DNA of 64,000 bases, taken from the NCBI GenBank assembly GCA_002722315.1, contig PBLG01000047.1:62001-126000 (forward strand), read 5' to 3'. Made by a program: the position numbers and the translations under genes. Below, one piece after another: positions 1-8,334 of this stretch; position 1 is the stretch's first letter, and every line of letters begins with the position of its first letter. The notes beneath the pieces are model-generated. The model was given only the letters and a program-made list of their open reading frames with translations. It searched no databases and was not told the origin of the DNA. This stretch comes from Lysobacterales bacterium. GTDB lineage: Bacteria; Pseudomonadota; Gammaproteobacteria; Xanthomonadales; Wenzhouxiangellaceae.

Positions 1-1
1 A

Positions 2-1096
2 TCGCTGCACAATGCCGAACGCGGCCGATACCGGATGCTGCTGCTGCCCGAGCGCGCCGGCACGTCCGGACAGCCGCACTGGCGCATCGACGACCCGCGC
101 GGACAGCGCGTCGAGCACGGCCTGACCGAAAAGCTGGTGGCGCGGATACGCAAGACGCTGGACGACGGCGAGCAGGTGCTTGTCTATCGGAACAGGCGCG
201 GCTACGCGCCGGTGCTGATCTGCAACGAGTGCGGCTGGCAGGCCGACTGCGATCACTGCAGCGCGCACCTGACCTGGCATCGCAGCGCCAATCGACTCAA
301 CTGCCACCATTGCGGGCGCTACCGCAGCGTCCCGGTACGCTGCCCGGAATGCCATTCGCCGCAGATCCAGGCCGTGGGCTCCGGTACCGAAAGAATCGAA
401 GCCGCACTGATGGAGCACTTTCCCGATCACCCGGTGCTGCGCGCCGACCGCGACGTGGTTCGCGGCCGCGACGATTTCGAGGCGTTGCTCGACCAGGTCG
501 CGACCGGCGAACCCTGCATCCTGGTCGGCACCCAGATGCTGGCCAAGGGACATCACCTGCCGGGGATAGGACTTGCGATCATGCTGGACACCGATCAGCT
601 GCTGTTCAGCGCCGATTTCCGGGCGCCGGAGCGACTGGCGCAAAGCATCGTCCAGGTCGCCGGCCGCGCGGGAAGGGCACAGCAGGGCCGGTTCGTTCTG
701 CAAAGCCGCCACCCGGAGCACCCGCTGATCCAGACGCTGGCCGGCGGCGATTACCTGAGCGCGGCGCGCCTGATGCTGGAGGAAAGAAGGGACGCCGGCC
801 TGCCGCCGTGGCAGAACCTGGCGATGGTGCGGGCCGAGGCGCAGAAAGCGTCCGATGCGGCCGGCTTCCTGCGCGAGGTTGCCCGTCTTATCGACGGCAA
901 AGCGGTCCAGGTGTCCGGGCCGCTGGCCGCGATTCTCCAGCGCCGCGCCGGCTTCTGGCGCTACCAGTTATGGCTGATGTCGGAATCCCGGGCCGCTCTC
1001 GGCGCGGAGACCGCTCGCCTGACCGGGATCATCGAAGGCATGCCCGAAGCCAGGACGGTGCGTTGGCACATCGACGTGGACCCGATGGAGGTCTGA
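2..1096 (+). CDS. priA: Primosomal protein N' (replication restart helicase PriA), C-terminal part
   Basis: The 5' end lies outside the window; the open frame runs from base 2 without a start. What is present is the C-terminal helicase half of PriA, the 3'-5' DNA helicase that reloads the replisome at stalled forks. Four paired-cysteine motifs (CNEC, CDHC, CHHC, CPEC) form the zinc-binding insertion that splits the helicase core. They are followed by the GTQMLAKGHH and QVAGRAGRA motifs of helicase domain 2 and the terminal domain ending DVDPMEV. A small lipoprotein gene converges on it, with about 20 bp between the stops. The identity is secure from the zinc module plus helicase motifs. Confidence 0.96.
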   Translation, partial: SLHNAERGRYRMLLLPERAGTSGQPHWRIDDPRGQRVEHGLTEKLVARIRKTLDDGEQVLVYRNRRGYAPVLICNECGWQADCDHCSAHLTWHRSANRLNCHHCGRYRSVPVRCPECHSPQIQAVGSGTERIEAALMEHFPDHPVLRADRDVVRGRDDFEALLDQVATGEPCILVGTQMLAKGHHLPGIGLAIMLDTDQLLFSADFRAPERLAQSIVQVAGRAGRAQQGRFVLQSRHPEHPLIQTLAGGDYLSAARLMLEERRDAGLPPWQNLAMVRAEAQKASDAAGFLREVARLIDGKAVQVSGPLAAILQRRAGFWRYQLWLMSESRAALGAETARLTGIIEGMPEARTVRWHIDVDPMEV

Positions 1097-1118
1097 GTCC
1101 GGATCGTTCATGGCCCGA

Positions 1119-1337
1119 TCAGTCGCCGTCGGCATCATCCTTTCTTGCAAGCGACCTCGCCGGCGCGTTGATCCAGACCACGTCGATGCCCTTGTTGCGG
1201 GCATTTCGCTCGACGGCCTGCATGTAGCCGTCGGCAAGCAGGAATCCGCTTGCCCTGGCCTGCGGCTCGGGGGCCGCGCACGCGCTCAGCAGGAGGGCGG
1301 CAGCGACAACGAAGATCATCCTGATACAGGTTTTCAT
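1119..1337 (-). CDS. Small lipoprotein of unknown function (72 aa)
   Basis: The ATG at 1335-1337 opens a type II signal peptide (MKTCIRMIFVVAAALLLSAC) with lipobox LSAC and Cys20, so the mature protein is about 53 residues and membrane-anchored. The mature part is hydrophilic (GFLLADGYMQAVERNARNKG, then a predicted strand IDVVWIN) and ends acidic. Longer upstream starts in the same frame would run into the downstream end of the gamma-glutamyltransferase gene and have no signal sequence, so this start is preferred. It lies 89 bp downstream of that gene on the same strand and could be co-transcribed. I do not recognise the family. Confidence 0.72.
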   Translation of the reverse strand: MKTCIRMIFVVAAALLLSACAAPEPQARASGFLLADGYMQAVERNARNKGIDVVWINAPARSLARKDDADGD

Positions 1338-1426
1338 GGAACTCGTCCTGCACCACGCACGGTGCCTGAGCAGGGATGCACTCAAGACTACACCGGCGCG
1401 ATCACCGCCGCAACATCGCGCCCCGC

Positions 1427-2968
1427 TCAACCCGAATGCCATGCCGCCCCCAGGCGGCGGGGGTCGGCGGCCTGGTCGTCGTCGGTGACCGCGTGCACGC
1501 CGCCGAAATACAGACTGCGCCCGGCCCAGCGCCGGGCATCGGGAAATCCGTCTTCCAGCCAGGAATCGGCCGCGCCGCTCCAGTCCGGACTTCCGCGCTC
1601 CAGCGACAGCACGTCGCCTTCCAGGTGCAGGCGCGGGGCATCGACCGCGTCCTGCAGCTGCATGCCGAAATGCATGACGTTGCAAAGCACCTGGGCGATC
1701 GCGGTCCGGATGCGGTTCGAGCCGCCGCTGCCGAGCATGATGCGAGTGCCCGCATGCTCGACCAGGGTCGGCGCCATCATCGACGAAAGCCGGCGGTTGC
1801 GCGGCCAGTTCTCGAAACCCAGCCGATTCAGGTCTTCCTCGCCCAGCATGTTGTTGAGCATGAAGCCGCAGCCCGGCACCACGCGGCCGCAGCCCTCGCC
1901 GTTCGACACTGTCGTCCCGGCCAGGTTGCCGGCGCGGTCACGGATGCTGATCTGGGTCGTGCCGCGGGCGGTGCGAATCCGCGACTGACCGAGATGCCGG
2001 AAGGCCTGCATCAGCACGCGGCTGCTGCTCAGGCAATCCGGGCGTTCGAGCTCGCCGCGCTGGTCCTGGGTCAGGCGCATCGCGTCGACCAGCGCCTCGA
2101 GATGGGCGATCGAGCCGAAGCGAGTCCGCGGCGCCAGGCGGCGCGCCAGCGCCTGGGTCATCAGCGCCACCATGAGGCCGCCGAACGCCGGGGGCGGATT
2201 GGACCAGACCCGCGTGCCGCCGTTGAGTCGCCACTGCATCGGACGCCGCCACCTGACGCGGTAGCGCTGAAGATCCGACATTGACAGGTGACCGCGGCGG
2301 ATCGTCGACATGCCGGCGATCCGCGAGGCGACATCGCCGCTGTAGAAGCTCTGCGCGCCCTCGTGCGCAATCGATTCCATGAAGTCGGCCAATTCCGGGT
2401 TCGCGATCGAGTCGCCCACGGCGGGCAGCGGCGCGCTGGCGGACGCGAGTCCGAAGATTCGGGCCGACTCGTCGTCGGTCCGGACGATGGGCTCGAGAAT
2501 GCGAAGCGCCTCGGCCTGCACCGCGTTGAGCGCGACCCCGCCGCGGGCCAGCGTCACGGCCGGCCGCACGAGTTCCGCCATGGGCAGGGTCCCGAGACGC
2601 TGGTGCATCGCGAACAGCCCGGCCACCATGCCGGGGACCGCGGCTGAGCCCATGCCAACGTGAAACTCCTGGATTTCCGAGCCGAAATTGCCTTCGATTG
2701 GATAAAAATCGGGGCCTTCCACGCGTCGCGCCGACGGGGTCTGGGTGAAGAAGTCGGCGACCACCGGCGCGCGTCCCCGCATCCGGATCAGCGCATGTCC
2801 GCCGCCGCCCGGGGAACAAAGCACCGGTTCGGCCACGCATGCCGTCCAGGCCGCCGCGATCAGCGCATCGACGGCGTTGCCGCCGTTTTCGAGCACGGAC
2901 GCAGCGGCCCTGGTGGTTTCGGGATGGCCGCAGGCGACCCGGGCTATCGACTCTTTCATCCATGCCAT
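1427..2968 (-). CDS. Gamma-glutamyltransferase family protein (Ntn hydrolase)
   Basis: About 513 aa from the ATG at 2968. The N-terminal block (HPETTRAAASVLENGGNAVD, then SPGGGGHALI) is the conserved start of gamma-glutamyltranspeptidase. The autoprocessing site is ARGTT near residue 335, with the expected nucleophile Thr337 opening the small subunit (TTQISIRD), followed by a Gly-rich LGSGGSNRIRTAI segment that binds the gamma-glutamyl group. The family transfers or hydrolyses gamma-glutamyl groups of glutathione and related compounds. It lacks any signal peptide, unlike the classic periplasmic enzyme, so it may be cytosolic. Upstream in-frame codons would add a low-complexity leader made from a repeat region and were rejected; a start at 2959 is also possible. 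Confidence 0.9.
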   Translation of the reverse strand: MAWMKESIARVACGHPETTRAAASVLENGGNAVDALIAAAWTACVAEPVLCSPGGGGHALIRMRGRAPVVADFFTQTPSARRVEGPDFYPIEGNFGSEIQEFHVGMGSAAVPGMVAGLFAMHQRLGTLPMAELVRPAVTLARGGVALNAVQAEALRILEPIVRTDDESARIFGLASASAPLPAVGDSIANPELADFMESIAHEGAQSFYSGDVASRIAGMSTIRRGHLSMSDLQRYRVRWRRPMQWRLNGGTRVWSNPPPAFGGLMVALMTQALARRLAPRTRFGSIAHLEALVDAMRLTQDQRGELERPDCLSSSRVLMQAFRHLGQSRIRTARGTTQISIRDRAGNLAGTTVSNGEGCGRVVPGCGFMLNNMLGEEDLNRLGFENWPRNRRLSSMMAPTLVEHAGTRIMLGSGGSNRIRTAIAQVLCNVMHFGMQLQDAVDAPRLHLEGDVLSLERGSPDWSGAADSWLEDGFPDARRWAGRSLYFGGVHAVTDDDQAADPRRLGAAWHSG

Positions 2969-3066
2969 TCTGCCCAAACCCGGACCAGAATGTGAACCGC
3001 GACCGGTGTGCCGATGTATGAGCTGGCCCGTCTCTCCAGAAACCGTTGTGCGGTGGCTTCGATACC

Positions 3067-3138
3067 GGATTCGGCGGGCATCGATCACTTCAGTTCGACG
3101 CGTGGCGAGGCCTTCAGTAATCGATGCCCACCGAATCC
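3067..3138. repeat. Palindromic repeat, copy 1 (constant loop, variable stem)
   Basis: Arms 3067-3089 and 3116-3138 pair over 21 of 23 positions around a 26-nt loop containing TTCGACGCGTGGCGAGGCC. The same loop, with one change, and the same 14-nt preceding block (TGGCTTCGATACCG) recur at 48662-48733, but there the arm sequence is completely different and still self-complementary. The two mismatches in this copy would be G-U pairs in RNA made from the minus strand. It lies between the divergent gamma-glutamyltransferase and sugar dehydrogenase genes. Confidence 0.85.
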
Positions 3139-3232
3139 TCGGTCAGGGAGAAAGCCGAAGCATTCAACGGAACGAACCGAGACACAAGGCCGGCCAGATA
3201 TACTGGACACGTATTCAGACCGAAACACCGAT

Positions 3233-4510
3233 ATGAAGACCGTGTTCATTCCCATCGTGTTGCTGGCGTCGGTCGCGGCGATCGCCCAGGTGCCGAATGA
3301 CGTCAGCCTGGCTCCTGTACCCGGCATTTCGGGGCTCAGCGCACCCCTCGGCCTCAAGCACGCCGGCGACGGCAGCGGCCGGATCTTCATCGTCGAGCAA
3401 CCCGGCACGGTTCGGGTAATCGACGCGTCGGGCACGCTGCTGAACACGCCGTTCGCCGATATCGAAAGCCGTGTCGAAAACAACGGTGAACGCGGGCTGC
3501 TGGACATCGCCTTCCATCCCGAGTTCGAAAGCAACGGACTCTTCTACCTCCACTACTCGGCCGGCGGCACCCGGCCGTCCGGCACATCGCTCGGCGACAC
3601 CATCGTCGCGGAATTCAGCGTCACGGCAAACCCGGACGTCGCCAGCAACACGCCGAATCGAATCATCATGACGGTGGCTCAGGATTTCGCCAACCATAAC
3701 GGCGGCCAGATGCGTTTTGGCGCCGATGGCTACCTGTACCTGGGACTGGGCGACGGCGGCAGCGGGAATGATCCCTGCAACCGCGCCCAGACGCTGGACC
3801 CGGCCGACATCCAGACCGGCGGCGGCTGCCGGGGCGAGAGCAGCGTCGCGCTGCTCGGCAAGATGCTGCGCATCGACGTCGACAACGCCACGCCGCCCGG
3901 CGCCAACAACGTGTGCGCGGCCGACGGCGACGGTTCTGCCGAATACTCGGTGCCGAGCGACAATCCGTTCTTCGAAATGAACAACCGCTGCGGCGAAGTG
4001 CTCCACTACGGCCTGCGCAACCCGTGGCGCTGGAGCTTCGACCGGAACACCGGCGCGATGTGGATCGGCGACGTCGGCCAGAACACCTGGGAAGAGGTCG
4101 ACCTCCTGCAGGCCCCGGCCGACGCGGCCGAGAATTTCGGCTGGAAACCCTGCGAAGGCAGCTTCCAGCGCGGCTCGACCACGGTGGCCTGCCAGCTCGC
4201 CGGCTCGATACTGCCGGTCCTGGAATACCGGACGCAGGACCCCAATTGCTCGGTCACCGGAGGCTATCGATATCGGGGCCCCATCGCCAGCCTGCGCGGC
4301 CTCTATATCTACGGCGACTTCTGCAGCGGCAACATCTGGTTTGCCGATGACGATTCCGGCCCCTGGCAAAGCACGCTCACGGGTTTCAACCAGGGCAACA
4401 TCCGTTCGTTCGGCGAGGATGAAGCAGGCAATGTCTACGTGATTGCCGGGGGTGGGCTGTTCAGGTTCGAGGGCGATACCGAGATCATCTTCGCCGACGG
4501 GTTTGAATAA
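3233..4510 (+). CDS. Secreted PQQ-dependent sugar dehydrogenase-like beta-propeller
   Basis: 425 aa from the ATG at 3233, which begins a Sec signal peptide (MKTVFIPIVLLASVAAIAQ). The body has the soluble glucose/sorbosone dehydrogenase signatures: GERGLLDIAFHPEF, NHNGGQMRFGADGYLYLGLG followed by GDGGS, YGLRNPWRWSFD, VGQNTWEEVD, ENFGWKPCEG and VTGGYRYRG. Family members oxidise aldose sugars using PQQ in the periplasm or outside the cell; some relatives have lost cofactor binding, so the substrate is not assigned. The protein ends IIFADGFE, a short tail also present on two other secreted proteins in this window. An earlier start would translate the palindromic repeat and was rejected. Confidence 0.88.
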   Translation: MKTVFIPIVLLASVAAIAQVPNDVSLAPVPGISGLSAPLGLKHAGDGSGRIFIVEQPGTVRVIDASGTLLNTPFADIESRVENNGERGLLDIAFHPEFESNGLFYLHYSAGGTRPSGTSLGDTIVAEFSVTANPDVASNTPNRIIMTVAQDFANHNGGQMRFGADGYLYLGLGDGGSGNDPCNRAQTLDPADIQTGGGCRGESSVALLGKMLRIDVDNATPPGANNVCAADGDGSAEYSVPSDNPFFEMNNRCGEVLHYGLRNPWRWSFDRNTGAMWIGDVGQNTWEEVDLLQAPADAAENFGWKPCEGSFQRGSTTVACQLAGSILPVLEYRTQDPNCSVTGGYRYRGPIASLRGLYIYGDFCSGNIWFADDDSGPWQSTLTGFNQGNIRSFGEDEAGNVYVIAGGGLFRFEGDTEIIFADGFE

Positions 4511-4517
4511 AAAAACG

Positions 4518-4647
4518 GTTTTAAGTGTTAAGTTTTAGGTTTTAGGTAAAAGCAAATTCGGTTCCGGACCGTCGCCAGACCCCATGCAATCGCGTTCTTC
4601 CCGGATGCAGAGGTTTTACCTAACACCTAAAACCTAACACCTAAAAC
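4518..4647. repeat. AT-rich inverted repeat with TTTAGG-like units
   Basis: Arms 4518-4551 and 4614-4647 (34 nt each, 31 pairs) surround a 62-nt GC-rich spacer. The arms are built of TTTTAGG/TTAGGTG-like heptamers and are very AT-rich against the GC-rich surroundings. It starts 8 bp after the stop of the sugar dehydrogenase gene, in the convergent gap with the asparaginase-like gene, so it could end transcription from both sides. There is no terminal T-run typical of a simple intrinsic terminator. Confidence 0.8.
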
Positions 4648-4714
4648 ATTCAAAAAGACCGCACCGAATTCGAACCATACTGAATCGAAATACCCGCAAC
4701 ACCGCTGCGGCGTG

Positions 4715-5203
4715 TCATTCCACCGCCTCGAACCGATTTTCCTTGCGGTTCTTGCGCACCTTGTCCGGGTCCCAGACCTGGCCGTTCATGACGATCCAGA
4801 CGCCGGGCGGAAGCGCCTGGACGGCGCCGACGGCGCAGCCGATGTTGAATACCGCATCCGAGCCGATGAAGCGGGCCGGGTTCAGCGCGCCGGTCAACAC
4901 GATCACCCTGTCGGTCAGTCCGTGCAGCACCCTGGCGGTCTCGACCATGGTGTCGGTGCCGTGGGTGATCAGGAAATGCGTCGCATCGGAGGCCTCCACC
5001 GCCTTGCGAATCAGGTCCCGGTCGGCATCGTTGAGCTGCAGCGAGTCCTTGCGCAAAAGCGGCTGGACCTGCCAGCGGAAGGCCACCTTCAGGTCGGTCA
5101 GGATGCGCGCGATTTCGGGCTCGCCGATCTGGTAGTCGGACTTCTCGTCGTAGTAGATCTTGTCGATCGTTCCGCCGGTGGTGATGATCTGCAGCAGTTT
5201 CAA
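4715..5203 (-). CDS. Single-domain asparaginase-like protein
   Basis: 162 aa, matching only the N-terminal catalytic domain of L-asparaginase I/II: TTGGTIDK near the start carries the nucleophilic Thr, and THGTDTMVETA carries the second Thr-Asp pair. The usual C-terminal dimerisation domain of the ~330-aa enzymes is absent. Short stand-alone versions are a recurrent family in Proteobacteria, so this need not be a truncation. The start is a TTG at 5201-5203 with AAGGA about ten bases upstream. It follows the acyl-CoA dehydrogenase gene's stop on the other side by 26 bp, same strand. Enzyme activity on asparagine is family-based inference. Confidence 0.82.
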   Translation of the reverse strand: MKLLQIITTGGTIDKIYYDEKSDYQIGEPEIARILTDLKVAFRWQVQPLLRKDSLQLNDADRDLIRKAVEASDATHFLITHGTDTMVETARVLHGLTDRVIVLTGALNPARFIGSDAVFNIGCAVGAVQALPPGVWIVMNGQVWDPDKVRKNRKENRFEAVE

Positions 5204-5229
5204 ATCCTGGTTTCCTTGTCAGATTGAGA

Positions 5230-6909
5230 TCAGTCGCCGGTCAGCGACCAGCCGGTGCCGTGGGTGTCGATAGGGCCCAGTGAAAAGCGGTTGCGCGCGT
5301 AGTGCAGCGCCGCGATCAGCGGCTTCTGTCGCTGCTCGCCCCCATCGCGCGCCAGGCTTCGGCGCGCCAGCCCGGCAAGTTCGACCAGCGCCGTGATTCG
5401 ATACATGTTCATCGCGATCGTACGCGCATTGGCTTCGAGTGCGTCGGCCGGATGATCCAGCCACCCGGGTACCTGGTCGAGCGCGTCTGAGGCGATTGCG
5501 TGCAGTTCGCGGGTGCGCTCGTCGTCCAGCGCGGCGGTCCTTGCCCGCATCGTCTCCAGCCACGGCTCGATGCCGCTGGCGGCCAGCGCGCGCAGCAGGT
5601 CCAGCGCCAGCACGTTGGTGGTGCCTTCCCAGATTGACAGCACCTGAGCGTCGCGCAACAGCTGCGGCAGGCCGGTGTCCTCGACATAGCCGGCGCCGCC
5701 GAAACACTCCAGGGTCTCCGAAGCGCAGGCCACCGCGTCGCGCGCGGTCCCCAGCTTCACCATCGGCGTCAGGATGCGCAGCAGGTCGGGGCCGGATGCG
5801 GCGCGGCCGTGCTCGACCCGGCCCAGCTCGCCGACCATGGCAAGCGTTGCACAGGCCGCCGCCGCGTAGTCGGCGTTCATCGCCGACAACGTCTGGCGGT
5901 GCAGTGGCTGGTCGATGAGCCGCTTGCCGAACGCGCGCCGCCTTTGCGCGTAGCTGGTCGCCAGTGCAATACCCCGGCGCATCAGCGTGCAGGCGGTCAC
6001 GGCGTTCCAGGTCCGGGTCAGGTTCAGCATCGGCGCGATCGCGGCCACGCCGCGGTCCAGGCCGGCGACCGGTGTCGCAGGCGCCCCGTTCAGCCACAGC
6101 TCCGCGGTCGGCAGTTTGCGCGTGCCCAGCTTGTCCTTCAGACGCAGAATCTCGATGTTCTGCAACCGGCCGTCGGCATCGTGCGGCTCGACGTAGAACA
6201 GCGCCAGCCCGCGCGAGCCTTCCGGATTGGCTTCGGGACGGGCCAGGGTCAGCGCCATCTCCGAGGTCGCCGCCGAGGTAAACCACTTGCGCCCGGTCAG
6301 GCGCCATCGGCCGTCATCGTCCTGCTCGGCGGTCGTCTCGGTCGCGCTGACGTCCGAGCCGCCTATCGTCTCGGTCATCCACTGGCCGGAGGTCCAGAAG
6401 TCTTCACCATTGCGCGAAAGCAGGTGCGGCAGGGCGCGCTCGGCCAGTTCGCGGTTGCCGGCATCGGACAGGATGCGCGCGGCCCCGTCGGTCATCGCCA
6501 GCGGGCAGCCGTAGAAGTCGGTCGAGGGGATGAACAGCCAGGCCCGCGCGAACTGGATGGTGCGCGCGTGCTCGCCCAGTGAATCGTCGTAGCCGGTGGC
6601 GACGAGCCCATATTCGGCCGCCCAGGACTTGGCCTTGACCCACAGCGGCGTGAGTTCGATCCGGTCTACCCGCTCGCCCCAGGGACTCCATTGCTCCAGG
6701 CGAGGTTCGTTGAGGCGATCTTCGGTCTGCAGCCGGTACCATTCGCCGCCGGACCGCCGGCCGAGCTCGTCGAACACCTCGAGCTGGTCGTGCAGCAATG
6801 CCTCGGGCAGCGCGCATTCCAGCCACGCGCTCAGCAGCCAGTCCTCGCGGTACTCGTTACCGAGTTCGGGCGGCGACTGGATGAACGAGAGCGGTTGTCG
6901 GTCGGACAT
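5230..6909 (-). CDS. Acyl-CoA dehydrogenase, AidB-like subfamily
   Basis: 559 aa from the ATG at 6909. The N-terminal region ([17 protein letters not shown]) and the flavin/substrate core resemble the AidB branch: [81 protein letters not shown], and [17 protein letters not shown]. AidB in E. coli belongs to the alkylation response and binds DNA, but close relatives act as ordinary acyl-CoA dehydrogenases, so the role is left open. An upstream in-frame GTG at 6954 would add 15 residues. There is no clear ribosome site for either start. The asparaginase-like gene follows at 26 bp. Confidence 0.88.
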   Translation of the reverse strand: MSDRQPLSFIQSPPELGNEYREDWLLSAWLECALPEALLHDQLEVFDELGRRSGGEWYRLQTEDRLNEPRLEQWSPWGERVDRIELTPLWVKAKSWAAEYGLVATGYDDSLGEHARTIQFARAWLFIPSTDFYGCPLAMTDGAARILSDAGNRELAERALPHLLSRNGEDFWTSGQWMTETIGGSDVSATETTAEQDDDGRWRLTGRKWFTSAATSEMALTLARPEANPEGSRGLALFYVEPHDADGRLQNIEILRLKDKLGTRKLPTAELWLNGAPATPVAGLDRGVAAIAPMLNLTRTWNAVTACTLMRRGIALATSYAQRRRAFGKRLIDQPLHRQTLSAMNADYAAAACATLAMVGELGRVEHGRAASGPDLLRILTPMVKLGTARDAVACASETLECFGGAGYVEDTGLPQLLRDAQVLSIWEGTTNVLALDLLRALAASGIEPWLETMRARTAALDDERTRELHAIASDALDQVPGWLDHPADALEANARTIAMNMYRITALVELAGLARRSLARDGGEQRQKPLIAALHYARNRFSLGPIDTHGTGWSLTGD

Positions 6910-6978
6910 TTCGGGCCAGGTTCGGGACGAATCTGCGAGCAGTATATCGGCCACGAACGGCGCGTTGAGCGCCGACCG

Positions 6979-7335
6979 TCACTCGCTGGACTCGTCGTCG
7001 ACGCCGGAGCCCCGTCGGCGGATCGCGAGCAGCGCGACGAAATAGGTCGTGATGAGCGCGATCTGCGCCATCGCCAGCCAGCGAACCGACGGGGCCACCC
7101 AGGCCTCGACCACCGCGAAGCAGAAATAGCCGAGCAGGATCATGCCGCCGATCACCAGCCCGTCGCGACCCAGCCGCAGGATCCACCACAGCGGCAGCAG
7201 CAGCGGCACCAGCGCGAACAGCGTCCCGCCCAGCCGCCCCAGCGATTCCGAGGGCGCCAGCCATCCGAACCACACCAGCTGAAGACCGATCAGGGCCAGC
7301 CAGGCTATGCGAGTCGTGCCGAGCCCCGGCATCAT
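6979..7335 (-). CDS. DUF2069 inner-membrane protein
   Basis: 118 aa with four predicted membrane segments: WLALIGLQLVWFGWLA, TLFALVPLLLPLWWIL, LVIGGMILLGYFCFAVVEAW and MAQIALITTYFVALLAI. It ends in a charged tail (IRRRGSGVDDESSE). The hydrophobic pattern and length match the DUF2069 family, whose function is unknown. Its ATG overlaps the TGA of the wrbA gene (ATGA), which fixes the start and implies translational coupling. It is the last gene of an arsC-wrbA-DUF2069 operon. Confidence 0.83.
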   Translation of the reverse strand: MMPGLGTTRIAWLALIGLQLVWFGWLAPSESLGRLGGTLFALVPLLLPLWWILRLGRDGLVIGGMILLGYFCFAVVEAWVAPSVRWLAMAQIALITTYFVALLAIRRRGSGVDDESSE

Positions 7336-7919
7336 AATCTCGCCGCGGTTTCGGCCACGCGCCTGCCCAATACGCGCGCCAGGCGGATTTCGCTTTCGTC
7401 CAGGGCGCGATCGCTGTTCGGCCCGGACCAGTGACTGGCGCCGTACGGCGTGCCGCCGGCCGTGGTGTGCAGCAGGGTCCGCTCGGTGTACGGAATGCCC
7501 ACCAGAATCATCCCATGATGCAGCAGCGGAATCATCATCGACAGCAGCGTCGCCTCCTGGCCGCCGTGCAGGCTGGAGGTGGAGGTGAACACGCCGGCGG
7601 GCTTGCCGGCCAGGGTGCCGGAAAACCACTCCGTGCCAGTCGAGTCGAGAAAATACTTGACCGCGGCGGCCATGTTGCCGAATCGCGTCGGGCTGCCCAG
7701 GATCAGGCCCGCGCACTCGGCCAGGTCGGCGCGCTCGACCAGCGCCGGTCCGTCTTCCGGGAGTTCGGCACGCTCGGGCTCGATCGCCGACGTCAGCGGC
7801 GCGACGCTTCTGAGCCGGGCCGAAAAACCGTCGACACGCTCCACGCCGCGCGCGATTTCTCGCGCCAGCGCCAGCGTGTTACCGTGAACGGAGTGGGTCA
7901 ACACGAGGATTTCGCGCAT
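7332..7919 (-). CDS. wrbA: WrbA-type NAD(P)H:quinone oxidoreductase
   Basis: 195 aa flavodoxin-fold protein. The FMN phosphate loop lies at the N-terminus (THSVHGNTLALAREIARG). GSPTRFGNMAAAVKYFLD with TGTEWFSGTLAGKPAGVFTS is diagnostic for the WrbA family, as is SLHGGQEATLLSMMIPLLHH followed by GTPYGASHWSG. The family reduces quinones by two electrons in the cytosol and limits redox cycling. It sits 3 bp after arsC and overlaps the DUF2069 gene by 4 bp, so all three are one transcript. Confidence 0.93.
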   Translation of the reverse strand: MREILVLTHSVHGNTLALAREIARGVERVDGFSARLRSVAPLTSAIEPERAELPEDGPALVERADLAECAGLILGSPTRFGNMAAAVKYFLDSTGTEWFSGTLAGKPAGVFTSTSSLHGGQEATLLSMMIPLLHHGMILVGIPYTERTLLHTTAGGTPYGASHWSGPNSDRALDESEIRLARVLGRRVAETAARL

Positions 7920-7922
7920 GGC

Positions 7923-8279
7923 TCAGGGCTTCGTCAGGATTTCCAGCACCGCCTCCGGCGGGCGTCCGATACGGGCCCGCTCGCCGCAGACCACGATGGG
8001 CCGTTCGATCAGTATCGGGTGCGCGCTCATCAATTCCAGCAGTTCGGCGGCGTCGACGGCATTCGGGTCCAGCCCGAGCTCCTTCCAGGTCGATTCCCCG
8101 GTGCGCAGAAAATCCCTGGGCGGCAATCCGAGCTTGCGGGCCAGCTCTCGCAGTTCGCTCGCGTCTGGCGGCATCTCGAGATACTTGACGATTTCGGGGT
8201 TCAATTCGCGCTGCTGCAGAAGTTCCAGCGTGGCGCGGCTCTTGGAACAGCGCGGATTGTGATAAATAGTGACTGACAT
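7923..8279 (-). CDS. arsC: Glutaredoxin-dependent arsenate reductase, ArsC family
   Basis: 118 aa. The catalytic cysteine is in YHNPRCSKSRATLELL near the N-terminus, and the arsenate-binding arginines fall in the LIERPIV region near residue 94, as in E. coli plasmid ArsC. The start at 8279 is well supported: GAGGAG lies six bases upstream on the minus strand. Family members reduce arsenate to arsenite with glutathione and glutaredoxin; no arsenite pump is seen here, and chromosomal copies next to wrbA may serve a general redox role. First gene of arsC-wrbA-DUF2069. Confidence 0.9.
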   Translation of the reverse strand: MSVTIYHNPRCSKSRATLELLQQRELNPEIVKYLEMPPDASELRELARKLGLPPRDFLRTGESTWKELGLDPNAVDAAELLELMSAHPILIERPIVVCGERARIGRPPEAVLEILTKP

Positions 8280-8334
8280 GAATTCTCCTCGTTCAAACGG
8301 CTCCGATACCGACGATTCTGACGCAGCCGCGTCA

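Noticed and set aside
4518-4647. Telomere or replication-terminus sequence
   Set aside because: The TTTAGG-like units occur only as one short inverted pair between ordinary genes; nothing else supports a chromosome end.
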